A model generated the notes under the pieces. It did no database searches. It was not told the origin of the DNA and was given only the letters and a program-made list of their open reading frames with translations. A DNA stretch of 23,016 nt from an uncultured Eubacteriales bacterium. GTDB taxonomy: Bacteria > Bacillota > Clostridia > Christensenellales > CAG-917. The translations under genes were made by a program, and so were the position numbers. The stretch is taken from NCBI GenBank assembly GCA_900549225.1, contig URNP01000019.1, forward strand, positions 1-23,016, written 5' to 3'. Position 1 is the stretch's first letter, and each line of letters opens with the position of its first letter. Of this stretch, positions 7,844 to 16,235 are shown piece after piece.

Positions 7844-7962
7844 GACTGCACTATTTGGCGAATAACTTCGGCAGAGCCGTTCTCACAAACAGTCACGTAC
7901 GACAAGTACGCTCCTGTCTGTGAGAACGGCTCTTTCTTGTTCTTCATCCAAATAGTGCGGTC
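7844..7962. repeat. Long structured intergenic element (hairpin repeat, copy 1)
   Basis: An outer stem pairs 7844-7858 with 7948-7962 (15 bp, one G-U; core GCACTATTTGG/CCAAATAGTGC). An inner stem pairs 7873-7892 with 7914-7933 (19 of 20). A terminal CGTAC/GTACG stem closes on GACAA. Between the stems are the segments GCGAATAACTTCGGCAGAG and CTTTCTTGTTCTTCATC, both shared with the element at 22717-22822. It begins at the isomerase stop codon. It could act in transcript 3'-end formation, but there is no T-run of the usual type. Confidence 0.8.
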
Positions 7963-8501
7963 TTGCAAACGCACTATTGAGCAAATAGCATTGAACGGGC
8001 TTAGAAAAAGTGAGCAATAGGGGAAAGCCCGAAGGGAAGGGGTGACGTTTGATTTTAGGGATACGCCGTCAACTTTTATAGAGGAAGTTCTGCATAGAAA
8101 GGCGGGGAAGACGGTTGCAAAAAGTTACAAATTTGGCAAAAAAAGTTGACATTGATTGCAGGATTTGTAGAAACTGTCAAGATTTTTGAAAAAATGCTTA
8201 TACAAAAATTTTAATTTTTATGCATTTTTAATGTTTTTTTGCATAAAATCAAGTAAAAATCGTATGAAAATCGGGGCGAAAATCGTGTCGGGAACAGGCG
8301 CGTCGGACGAAAATTCCGGGGCAGAAAAGCGAAAATCCGCTTGAGGACATATAATATATACTATATATAGATGAAAATAATCCTTAAATAATAAAACAGG
8401 GCGGAGAAGAGGCGTTTTGGCGGCGGTTTGAAAACGATTGAAAAATCGGGAGTTGCGATTTTGCATAAAAATAAAATTTTTCAAAAAAACAAAAAAAATT
8501 G
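7963..8501. other. Gene-free A+T-rich stretch
   Basis: I see no credible gene here. It contains a degenerate echo of the preceding repeat (GCACTATTGAGCAAATAG near 7971), an imperfect CGGGCTT/AAGCCCG stem around 7997-8034, and an A+T-rich inverted repeat TTTTATGCA/TGCATAAAA (8216-8224 and 8240-8248). An alternating AT tract lies at about 8349-8370. Reading frames on either strand lack ribosome-binding sites and plausible composition. Confidence 0.6.
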
Positions 8502-8530
8502 TTTACAGATCGGCAAAGTGCGCTTATAAT
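8502..8530 (+). promoter_or_regulatory. Sigma-A promoter of the peptide ABC transporter operon
   Basis: TTTACA (8502-8507) and a perfect TATAAT (8525-8530) are 17 nt apart, in an A-rich context. The predicted start near 8537 gives a leader of about 330 nt before the binding-protein gene. Confidence 0.87.
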
Positions 8531-8665
8531 GTGTTCATTAAAAAAGGATGAAAAAAAGCAAAATCTTGGTTCTATAACACAAAGGCGTGGACAAAAGCAA
8601 GCGAAATTGCAAAAAAGTTCAAACAATTTTGTGACAGAATCAAGCGAAGATTGCGCCTGACGGCT

Positions 8666-8775
8666 GGATTGCCACGGCACTGTGTGCCTCGCAAAGACGA
8701 GAGGGTGGGACACCCACACCCGATTGAGATTGCCGTCCCCGGAGATTCCCACGTCGCTACGCTCCTCTGAATGAC
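8666..8775 (-). repeat. Mosaic intergenic repeat (CHSEERSD-type)
   Basis: Read on the minus strand, this holds TGTCATTCAGAGGAGCGTAG continuing to GGGAATCTCC (8775-8742) and TCTTTGCGAGGCACACAGTG continuing to GGCAATCC (8698-8666). These are the two halves of a repeat very widespread in Bacillota and other phyla, whose chance translation gives CHSEERSD. It lies inside the ABC operon leader. Two inverted halves could fold in the RNA. The reading frame crossing it is a product of the repeat and not a gene. Confidence 0.8.
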
Positions 8776-8869
8776 ACGAGGACGGAGCGTTCGAAAGAAG
8801 GCAAGGGCAAAAACAAAACGGTATCAAACAAAAATCCAAATATTAAAATACAAAATGGAGGTAACAACA

Positions 8870-11407
8870 ATGAAGCAAAGAAAAATTATTGCTATATTGG
8901 CTATGATTTTGGTTCTCGTGCTTACAGTCGGCGTTCTCGCGGCGTGCGGTGATAAGACTCCGGATACCCCAACTCCGACGCCCGACGAGCCTCAAGATGA
9001 TACCATTTATACCGATGGCACAGGCTGGGACGATCCGAAAGATTATATCAACTATGATTACACGGCACAAATGCCAGGTCAATGGTGCACGATCTTTAAC
9101 AGTGACAACGTCAATAACACGATGGAAAGTTACTTCACGAGTTCTTTCTATGAGTTCAACTATGAATTTGACGCAAACGGCGAAATCGTTTCCGGTGGCT
9201 ACACTGTAGAATATTCTGCGGCAAGAAAACTCGTTGACGTCACTGCAAAATATGCAGGCAGATACGGTCTTGCGGCCGACGCAACGAAGGGACAAGCATT
9301 TGCTATGACTCTGCGCACCGATTTGACTTGGGACGACGGCACTCCGATCAAAGCTGCAGACTTCGTTTATTCGATGAGTCAACAACTTTCACCGAAATAC
9401 TTGTTTGACACTGCATCCAACTACTACAGCGGAAACTACACCATTCACAATGCTCAAAACTACGTAAAGCAAGGACAATCCGGTTGGTTTGATGCAAGAA
9501 GCACCTTCGGCACTTACAGCGAAAGCCTTGACAGCAAACTCGTTTTTGCAATCGGCGCAGGTTCTACGAATAAAAATTATGGCAATGCACAAGCATACTA
9601 TTTCAGTGCTTGGGGTTTGCCCGCAGGTACCACTGCTGAAGCCGCTGCAAACTTTATGGTTACAGTCGGCGGCGCAAAAACAACCGCAGAAGCGATCGTC
9701 GCTCTCGAAGGAAAAACTCTTGCCGAAATCAAAGCGGACGCAACGATGAAGGCAACTTGGGAAGCGGTCCTTGGTTTCTGGCAAACCGAGCCGAACGAAG
9801 AACTTGACTTCTTCCTTACCTATTACACTTATCCCACGATGGATTTCTCCGAGGTCGGTTTCTTTGTCGGCGACAACGAATATGAACTCGTTATGGTCAT
9901 CGACAACACCTTGAATCCTCTCGATGAAAACGGCAAATTGACCTATGAAGCAGGTTACTACTTCAGCAACTGGCCGCTCGTCAAGAAAGATTTGTGGGAA
10001 AGATGCGAAGATAAGACAAAGACTCCTTATACTAACAGCTATTGCACCACTATGGGTACAAGCGCAAGCTGGGGTCCCTACAAACTCACGAACTATCAAA
10101 CCAATAAAACTTACACGATCTCTCGTAATGACAAATGGTTCGGATATGGCCGTAAACAATACGTCGGACAATATCAAACCGACAACATCATCACCAACAA
10201 GATTGCCGAATGGGATACTGCTTGGTTGGCATTCCAAAACGGTGAACTCGACGGAATCGGTATGGACGTTAAGATTGCTGCAGACTACAGAACCTCAAAA
10301 CGCGCATACTTCACGCCTGAAACCTATACCTTTGACTTGAACTTGCAATCGGTTGCAAAATCTCGTAACGAAAAGAGAAACAACCTCCTTCTCAACTACG
10401 ACGAGTTCAGAAAGGCAATCTCGCTCTCTCTCGATCGTGACGATTTCTGTGCAAAGAACAGCCCGAGTTCTCTGGCAGCACTCGGATTGCTCAACAGCAT
10501 GTACTACTATGACGTCGAAAACGGTGGCGTCTATCGTGAAACAACTCAAGCGAAAGAGGCTATTCTCAATGCGTACGGCGCAACGAAGAACGAAGACGGT
10601 TCTTGGACTGTCGGCAAACTCTCCTATGACGATATAGAGGACGCACTCGACGCAACGACAGGTTTCAACCTCACTCTTGCACGTCAACTCGTTGATCAAG
10701 CTGTCGATAAAGCAATCGCAGACGGCAAATACAGCAAGGGCGAAAAAGTCGTGTTGACATATGGTATTGCAGAACAAACCGCTAACACCGACAGAGTGAA
10801 GAATTGGTTCCAATCCGCATTCGATGAAATGACAAAAGGTACTAAACTTCAAGGGCTTGTGAAGATCGAATACTTCATCTTCTCAGATAAGACTTGGTCC
10901 GAGCAATTTGCAAACGGCGAATACGACCTCTGCTTCGGCGCATGGGGCAGCGCGGCATTCAACCCCGCATACTTGCTCTGCGAAACTCAAATCAGCGAAG
11001 AAAACAGATATGCAGTTGCTTGGGATCCCACAACCGTAAGCGTTACTGTCAAAGCAACTCCGGATGCAAAACACGAAGACGGCGTCTACACTTACAACCT
11101 CGAAGAATGGAGATTGATCCTTCAAGGAAAGGAAGGTTGCCCCGTCAACTTCAAGAACTTCTCGATGGAAGATCAACTCGCAGCACTCGGCGCAGTGGAA
11201 ACTACAATCTTGAAAGCATACTACTCCATCCCCGTTTACAGCAGATACTCTGCAAGTTTGATGGGCTACAAGGTTGACTATATCTCTTATGAGTACAACA
11301 CCTTCATGGGCTACGGCGGAATCCGCTATATGAAGTACAACTACGACGAGGCCGGTTGGGAAGCATTCGTTGCAGAGAACGGCGGAAAACTTGATTATAA
11401 GAAATAA
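8870..11407 (+). CDS. Extracellular peptide-type solute-binding lipoprotein
   Basis: This 845-residue lipoprotein should be anchored outside the membrane and deliver substrate to the permeases encoded next. The signal peptide ends in lipobox LAAC with Cys26, followed by a Thr/Pro-rich linker (PDTPTPTPDEP). The family-5 binding-protein hallmark LRTDLTWDDGTPIKAADFVY is present near residue 150. Usual family length is 500-600, so this is a large version, with added segments including an Ala-rich helical stretch around 260-310. I chose the start at 8870 because TGGAGGTAAC precedes it and the signal peptide begins there; the longer frame from 8771 starts inside a repeat. The family suggests oligopeptides, but sugars, metals bound to carriers or other solutes occur too. 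It is the first gene of the operon. Confidence 0.92.
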   Translation: MKQRKIIAILAMILVLVLTVGVLAACGDKTPDTPTPTPDEPQDDTIYTDGTGWDDPKDYINYDYTAQMPGQWCTIFNSDNVNNTMESYFTSSFYEFNYEFDANGEIVSGGYTVEYSAARKLVDVTAKYAGRYGLAADATKGQAFAMTLRTDLTWDDGTPIKAADFVYSMSQQLSPKYLFDTASNYYSGNYTIHNAQNYVKQGQSGWFDARSTFGTYSESLDSKLVFAIGAGSTNKNYGNAQAYYFSAWGLPAGTTAEAAANFMVTVGGAKTTAEAIVALEGKTLAEIKADATMKATWEAVLGFWQTEPNEELDFFLTYYTYPTMDFSEVGFFVGDNEYELVMVIDNTLNPLDENGKLTYEAGYYFSNWPLVKKDLWERCEDKTKTPYTNSYCTTMGTSASWGPYKLTNYQTNKTYTISRNDKWFGYGRKQYVGQYQTDNIITNKIAEWDTAWLAFQNGELDGIGMDVKIAADYRTSKRAYFTPETYTFDLNLQSVAKSRNEKRNNLLLNYDEFRKAISLSLDRDDFCAKNSPSSLAALGLLNSMYYYDVENGGVYRETTQAKEAILNAYGATKNEDGSWTVGKLSYDDIEDALDATTGFNLTLARQLVDQAVDKAIADGKYSKGEKVVLTYGIAEQTANTDRVKNWFQSAFDEMTKGTKLQGLVKIEYFIFSDKTWSEQFANGEYDLCFGAWGSAAFNPAYLLCETQISEENRYAVAWDPTTVSVTVKATPDAKHEDGVYTYNLEEWRLILQGKEGCPVNFKNFSMEDQLAALGAVETTILKAYYSIPVYSRYSASLMGYKVDYISYEYNTFMGYGGIRYMKYNYDEAGWEAFVAENGGKLDYKK

Positions 11408-11419
11408 TCAATAAATCAA

Positions 11420-11492
11420 ATATTGTTTATAACAATATAGTATTTTACAACACGAAGCTGGGGCGAGGATACTTGTCCCAACTTCGCGTTGT
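11420..11492 (+). promoter_or_regulatory. Hairpins between binding-protein and permease genes
   Basis: After the stop codon come ATATTGTT/AACAATAT (11420-11438) and a larger stem pairing 11447-11462 with 11477-11492 (14 of 16, two A-C mismatches) around a 14-nt loop. There is no strong T-run. Such structures commonly stabilise or partly terminate binding-protein mRNA so that it is made in excess over the membrane parts. That role is inferred. Confidence 0.6.
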
Positions 11493-11522
11493 TTCAAAAA
11501 GTTGCAAAAAGGAGATTCTCCT

Positions 11523-12485
11523 ATGTATATGTTCAAATACATACTCAAACGTCTCGGGCTTTTGATATTCACCTTCTCGGTGATTATGTTGGTCTGCTTC
11601 GTTTTGATAAAATCGCTTCCTATCCCCATCAACGACGGTTTGGGCAAAGACAGAGAACTGTTGGAAGCAAATTTGCGCGCAAGAGGGTATTACGACCCTA
11701 TTATGGTTCAACTTTGGAACTACCTTGTGCGTATTTTCACCAAGGGCGACTTCGGTATCGGCACGACAATGTCATCTTATATCAACAAGCCCGTGTGGGA
11801 TTCTTTCGTGGATTGCATGCCTCCTACGATTCTCATCAACGTTTATTCGTCTATCATCGGCGTGCCTATCGGTCTCGGCCTCGGCATTCTTGCGGCTCTT
11901 AAAAAGAACAAATGGCAAGATCAAGTCATCTCGACGGGCGTTATGTTGCTTATATCCGTTCCATCAATCGTGTACGCATTTCTGATCCAGTATTTCCTTT
12001 GCTTTAAATGGAAGTTGTTCCCGCTTATGATGGCAAACGGAACGGACTATTTGTCGTGGGATATGTTCTACAGTATGTTGCCGGCGGTGCTTGCGCTTTG
12101 TCTCGGCTCTATCGCAGGCTATGCAAGGTACACGCGTGCGGAACTTACCGAAGTGCTGACCAACGAATTTATGCTTCTTGCTCGTACGAAGGGACTTACG
12201 AAGGGACAAGCGATCGTTCGTCATGCGATGAGAAACGCAATGGTGCCTATCTTCCCGATGATTTTGGGTGAATTCATTTCGGTCTTGAGCGGCTCGCTCA
12301 TCATTGAAAAATTCTTCTCGATACCCGGCGTGGGCGGTTTGTATTTGGAATCGATTCAAGCACTCGACTACGACTTCTTTATGTTGCTTTCGGGCTTCTA
12401 TACTTTGGTTGGCTTGCTTGCAGGCATCGTGGTCGACTTGAGTTACGGTCTTATCGACCCGAGAATCAGAATGGGGGCTAAATAA
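11523..12485 (+). CDS. oppB: ABC transporter permease, OppB/DppB type
   Basis: This 320-residue inner-membrane subunit forms half of the translocation channel. It has an N-terminal transmembrane helix (about 9-30), an external loop and five further hydrophobic segments. The cytoplasmic coupling (EAA) motif reads EFMLLARTKGLTKGQAIVRH. It is of normal family length, in contrast to the other components of this operon. ATG 11523 is preferred over the upstream TTG at 11502 because AAGGAG (11509-11514) lies between them at proper spacing. The next permease gene starts one base after its stop codon, so translation is probably coupled. Confidence 0.92.
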   Translation: MYMFKYILKRLGLLIFTFSVIMLVCFVLIKSLPIPINDGLGKDRELLEANLRARGYYDPIMVQLWNYLVRIFTKGDFGIGTTMSSYINKPVWDSFVDCMPPTILINVYSSIIGVPIGLGLGILAALKKNKWQDQVISTGVMLLISVPSIVYAFLIQYFLCFKWKLFPLMMANGTDYLSWDMFYSMLPAVLALCLGSIAGYARYTRAELTEVLTNEFMLLARTKGLTKGQAIVRHAMRNAMVPIFPMILGEFISVLSGSLIIEKFFSIPGVGGLYLESIQALDYDFFMLLSGFYTLVGLLAGIVVDLSYGLIDPRIRMGAK

Positions 12486-12486
12486 T

Positions 12487-14049
12487 ATGGAACAAGTCTA
12501 TCAAAACATCCCCAAGGAAAAATTCGAGTTCGTGGACAAGCAAGACTTGTTGCACGAAAAATCTCTTGCCACGAAACCGCGTAGTTACATGGCGGACGCT
12601 TTCTCGCGCTTTTGCAAAAACAAAGGCTCTATCGTGGGCGCGTGCGTCATATTGATACTCGTTCTCTACGCAATTTTCGGAACGATTTTCTCACAGTATC
12701 CCGTTTCTCACAGAGATACCTATTTCCGCTACGCATTGCCGCGCAGCGAACTGTTTGTGAAAACAAATTTCTGGGACGGTTGCGAAGAAAAAGAACTGTC
12801 AGAAGCCACGTTCTATTACTATTACTATATGGGTATGGAAACCGGTCATAACGCAGTCAAAAACCAAGAATATGCGACTGACGGTACTATGTATACCTTC
12901 CGTCTCGATTCTTATCACAAGACGGGCTGCGTCTATATGAAAATGTCGGAAGCGGATTATTTCCTTCTTCAACAGTATCAGAACGAAACCGGCAGACAGG
13001 TTATATATCCCGCACTCAGATTGTCGATGAAGAGAATGATTGAAACCTATCAGATTTCCACGAGAGGAAACGTGTCAAACGATACGGTTGCAAATTATTA
13101 CTATAAGTTCAACAAGAAGAATATGAAACCCGAGTTGGACGCTGACGGCAATATTATCCCCGATTACAAAACGCATAGGGTCGGAAGAACTTCCAACGAT
13201 GCATACAACTCCTTGCGTATTGCGGGCGACGGCGAAAACGGACTCGAATACGAGTACGCTCGTCCAAACGACGCCGGTTTCGAAGTGCGTGTAAATTACT
13301 ACGAATATTATATCTTCGAGCACTCTTACGTGCTGAAAGACGGTATAGAAAAGCCCTCCTTTATCTTCGGCGCGAACGAAGAAGGGCAGGATATCTTCAC
13401 TTGCCTTGCATCGGGTGCTTTGTTCTCGTTTGCTTTCGCAATCTCGGTTGCGCTCGTAAACCTGATCATCGGCGCTATCTACGGTGCAATCGAAGGCTAC
13501 TACGGCGGAAAAGTGGACTTGGTTATGGAACGTTTCTCGGATATTTTGTCCGCAGTGCCGACCATGATCGTCATTACGCTTCTCAAACTGCATATGGGCA
13601 CTTCGGGTGCGGTGCTTGTACTGTTCCTCGCATTCTTCCTTACGGGTTGGATCGGTATGGCGTCAACAACCAGAATGCAGTTCTATCGCTATAAGAATCA
13701 AGAATACGTGCTTGCCGCGCGCACTCTCGGCGCAAGCGACGCAAGAATCATCGTCAAACATATTTTCCCCAACGCACTCGGTACGTTGGTCACAAGTTGC
13801 GCTTTGGTCATTCCGTCTATGATCTATTCGGAAGTCAACCTTAGTTACTTGGGAATTATCAGTTTGACTTCGGGCAATCTGACAAGCGTCGGCACGCTCC
13901 TTGCGAGCGGTCAGAGCGCATTGATGACGGCGGCGCACGTCGCGTTGATGCCGTCGCTGTTCCTTGCGCTGTTGCTGCTTAGTTTCAACTTGTTCGGCAA
14001 CGGTTTGCGCGACGCGTTCAACCCGTCACTCAGAGGTTCGGAGGGCTGA
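12487..14049 (+). CDS. oppC: ABC transporter permease, OppC/DppC type, with large external loop
   Basis: This 520-residue permease is the partner of the preceding OppB-type subunit; family members are usually near 300 residues. The first membrane helix is at about 47-69. The family motif that normally follows within about 40 residues appears only at 295-303 as GANEEGQDI. The ~225 residues between are Tyr-rich and hydrophilic and should lie outside the cell. Five further helices and the EAA motif (EYVLAARTLGASDARIIVKH, 406-425, then IFPN) are normal. The insert may help receive substrate from the oversized binding protein. The start is one base after the oppB stop, with a G-rich site in the preceding gene. 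Confidence 0.9.
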   Translation: MEQVYQNIPKEKFEFVDKQDLLHEKSLATKPRSYMADAFSRFCKNKGSIVGACVILILVLYAIFGTIFSQYPVSHRDTYFRYALPRSELFVKTNFWDGCEEKELSEATFYYYYYMGMETGHNAVKNQEYATDGTMYTFRLDSYHKTGCVYMKMSEADYFLLQQYQNETGRQVIYPALRLSMKRMIETYQISTRGNVSNDTVANYYYKFNKKNMKPELDADGNIIPDYKTHRVGRTSNDAYNSLRIAGDGENGLEYEYARPNDAGFEVRVNYYEYYIFEHSYVLKDGIEKPSFIFGANEEGQDIFTCLASGALFSFAFAISVALVNLIIGAIYGAIEGYYGGKVDLVMERFSDILSAVPTMIVITLLKLHMGTSGAVLVLFLAFFLTGWIGMASTTRMQFYRYKNQEYVLAARTLGASDARIIVKHIFPNALGTLVTSCALVIPSMIYSEVNLSYLGIISLTSGNLTSVGTLLASGQSALMTAAHVALMPSLFLALLLLSFNLFGNGLRDAFNPSLRGSEG

Positions 14050-14050
14050 T

Positions 14051-16219
14051 ATGGAAAAGAAATTAGAAGTTAAAGATTTGCGTATTTCCTTCCGCACCGA
14101 CGCGGGAAACGTGCAGGCGGTCAGAGGTATCGATTTTGACCTCTACAAAGGCGAAACCCTCGCCATCGTGGGTGAGTCAGGCTCGGGAAAATCGGTCACG
14201 AACAAGGCTATCATAGGTATCTCCGCTCCGAACGCAATCGTCGAAAGCGGCGAGATACTCTACGACGGCATGGATTTGCTCCAAATCAACGAGGAGGACT
14301 TCCATAAACTCCGCGGCGATAAGATCGCAATGATATTCCAAGATCCGCTCTCGGCACTCGACCCGATCAACCGCATCGGTATGCAACTCACCGAGGCTAT
14401 GCTCCTCAAAAATAAGGCTAATCGCAGAGAGTCAAGAAAAGAGTTTAACACCAAAATGGCTCTCTTGCTCGAAGCCGTCAACAGTGCTATGGGCGTTGCC
14501 GCAAGCAGTGAACAGGGCAAGCGTAACGCGCAAAAAGCAAAGGATTTTAACACCTTCGAGGTGTACCACCTCAAAATCGAGGGTGCGTACAACAAGGCAC
14601 ACGAAAATGCCGAAACGGGGTTTGAAAACGTCACGGACTTGCTTTTCCATATCGAAAAGAACGCCGTCGAGAATTTCGTCAGATCCATTTACGATATTTT
14701 CAAGAACGCGAAACTTTCCGTGCACGAAAACGTTTGCTCAAGCGACGTTCTCACCGCAGGGCAGGAACTTTTCGAGGCAGTCAAGCCGCTTTTGAAGCAA
14801 AAAGCGAAAAACAGAGATTACTCCGTTTGCGTTGCGCCGCTCGAAAAACTCAAGGCTTGCTTCGAGGACGCTTGCAAAAAGGTTATGCCCAACTATTTCG
14901 CGCTTGCTTACTACGAGACGTTCGGCCACGGCGAAGAACTCCCGACCGACGTTGAGGAAGAAAACAAGTTTTTGCGAAAATACCTCGACGACAACTTTAT
15001 GCTCGACTTCATCGACACCGCAAAACTCGGCGTCAAATATTCCTTCGATCGCTCGTTGGAAAAGAAGAAGGAGACCATCGAGTTGCTCAAACAAAACAGA
15101 AGCGTATTTGCAGAAAGCGAACCCGATAAAAAGGCGTTCAAAGAGACCGCAAAATTGCTCTCGGCAAGCGTTGCCGATTCAATCGACAAACTCGCTTTGG
15201 TGAAGGATAGCGCCGCGTATACGTTCAAGGCGAGCCTTATGCGCGCGATCAATACCTATTTCGACGCAATCCCCAACAACGTCAAAGAGCAAAAACGCTT
15301 CGACAGAGATCAGGCAAAGTTCGACAAACTCGTCGCAAAGGGAAAAGCGCCCGATTATAAGGTCGTTCCCGCAAAAATCGTCGATCTCGATATCGCAAGA
15401 CACAATATCGTCGAAATCATCGACAAACTTATCGCAAACTACACGCACGCCGTCGAAAACGCCGAGAACTTCGATCTCGACGCAGGTACGGTGGCTATGA
15501 TCGACTTCTTCAAGGAAAAAGCGCAGGCGGTGGCTTACCGCGTCACGCATATCGTGGCAAAAAATAAGGCGCTCAAACTTATGGAAGAGGTCGGTATTCC
15601 CGAACCCAGAAAGAGATATCGTCAATATCCCTTCCAGTTCTCGGGCGGTATGCGTCAGCGTATCGTCATCGCAATCGCGCTCGCCGCAAACCCCGATATC
15701 CTTATCTGCGACGAACCTACGACCGCTCTCGACGTTACGATTCAGGCGCAAATCCTCGAACTCATCAACAAAATCAAGAAGGAAAGAAACCTTTCCATCA
15801 TCTTCATCACGCACGACCTCGGCGTCGTCGCAAATATGGCGGACAGAATCGCGGTTATGTACGCGGGCAAAATCGTCGAAACGGGTACGGCGGAAGATAT
15901 CTTCTATTCGCCCGCTCACCCCTATACCTGGGCGCTCTTGTCCTCTATGCCCGACCTCGACACCAACGATAAACTCGAGGCTATCCCCGGCACTCCGCCG
16001 AATATGATCTATCCTCCAAAGGGCGACGCGTTTGCAGCAAGAAACAAGTACGCTATGAAGATAGACTTCGAAGAGCAACCGCCTATGTTCAAGATCAGCG
16101 AGACTCACAGCGCCGCAACTTGGCTGCTCCATCCGTCCGCTCCGAAGGTCGAAATGCCAAAAATCGTTTCGGATCGTATCGCGAGAATGAAGGCTCTTGC
16201 AAATAAGTCACAACAATAA
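14051..16219 (+). CDS. oppD: ABC transporter ATPase, OppD/DppD type, with ~370-residue insert
   Basis: This cytoplasmic ATPase has 722 residues where about 330 are usual. Walker A is GESGSGKS (41-48), the Q-loop Gln97 in MIFQDPLSALDP, the signature FSGGMRQRI (530-538), Walker B LICDEP (551-556) and the switch His588. All catalytic motifs are intact. Between Q-loop and signature there are about 434 residues instead of about 65, so roughly 122-500 is an insertion. It is Lys/Glu/Ala-rich and strongly helical, without a recognised domain. The C-terminal region keeps the OppD pattern (FAARNKYAM) but lacks its customary cysteines. Start 14051 is chosen because GGAGG lies upstream and homology begins there. 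It starts one base after the oppC stop. Confidence 0.9.
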   Translation: MEKKLEVKDLRISFRTDAGNVQAVRGIDFDLYKGETLAIVGESGSGKSVTNKAIIGISAPNAIVESGEILYDGMDLLQINEEDFHKLRGDKIAMIFQDPLSALDPINRIGMQLTEAMLLKNKANRRESRKEFNTKMALLLEAVNSAMGVAASSEQGKRNAQKAKDFNTFEVYHLKIEGAYNKAHENAETGFENVTDLLFHIEKNAVENFVRSIYDIFKNAKLSVHENVCSSDVLTAGQELFEAVKPLLKQKAKNRDYSVCVAPLEKLKACFEDACKKVMPNYFALAYYETFGHGEELPTDVEEENKFLRKYLDDNFMLDFIDTAKLGVKYSFDRSLEKKKETIELLKQNRSVFAESEPDKKAFKETAKLLSASVADSIDKLALVKDSAAYTFKASLMRAINTYFDAIPNNVKEQKRFDRDQAKFDKLVAKGKAPDYKVVPAKIVDLDIARHNIVEIIDKLIANYTHAVENAENFDLDAGTVAMIDFFKEKAQAVAYRVTHIVAKNKALKLMEEVGIPEPRKRYRQYPFQFSGGMRQRIVIAIALAANPDILICDEPTTALDVTIQAQILELINKIKKERNLSIIFITHDLGVVANMADRIAVMYAGKIVETGTAEDIFYSPAHPYTWALLSSMPDLDTNDKLEAIPGTPPNMIYPPKGDAFAARNKYAMKIDFEEQPPMFKISETHSAATWLLHPSAPKVEMPKIVSDRIARMKALANKSQQ

Positions 16220-16235
16220 TCAAAGGAGGTCGAAT

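Noticed and set aside
8146..8174. Consensus TTGACA as a second promoter in the 7.9-8.5 kb gap
   Set aside because: No acceptable -10 element at 16-18 nt downstream, and a far better promoter lies at 8502-8530.
8548..8577. Nine-codon frame MKKSKILVL just after the ABC operon promoter, as a possible leader peptide
   Set aside because: The only upstream purines are directly adjacent to the ATG, and no attenuator pair or regulatory codon run is present.
8384..8839. 151-residue minus-strand frame containing CHSEERSD
   Set aside because: Translation of a common intergenic repeat, which often yields this false protein.
11423..11451. Possible internal promoter TTGTTT...TACAAC ahead of oppB
   Set aside because: Both boxes are weak and fall within hairpins; the operon promoter is sufficient.
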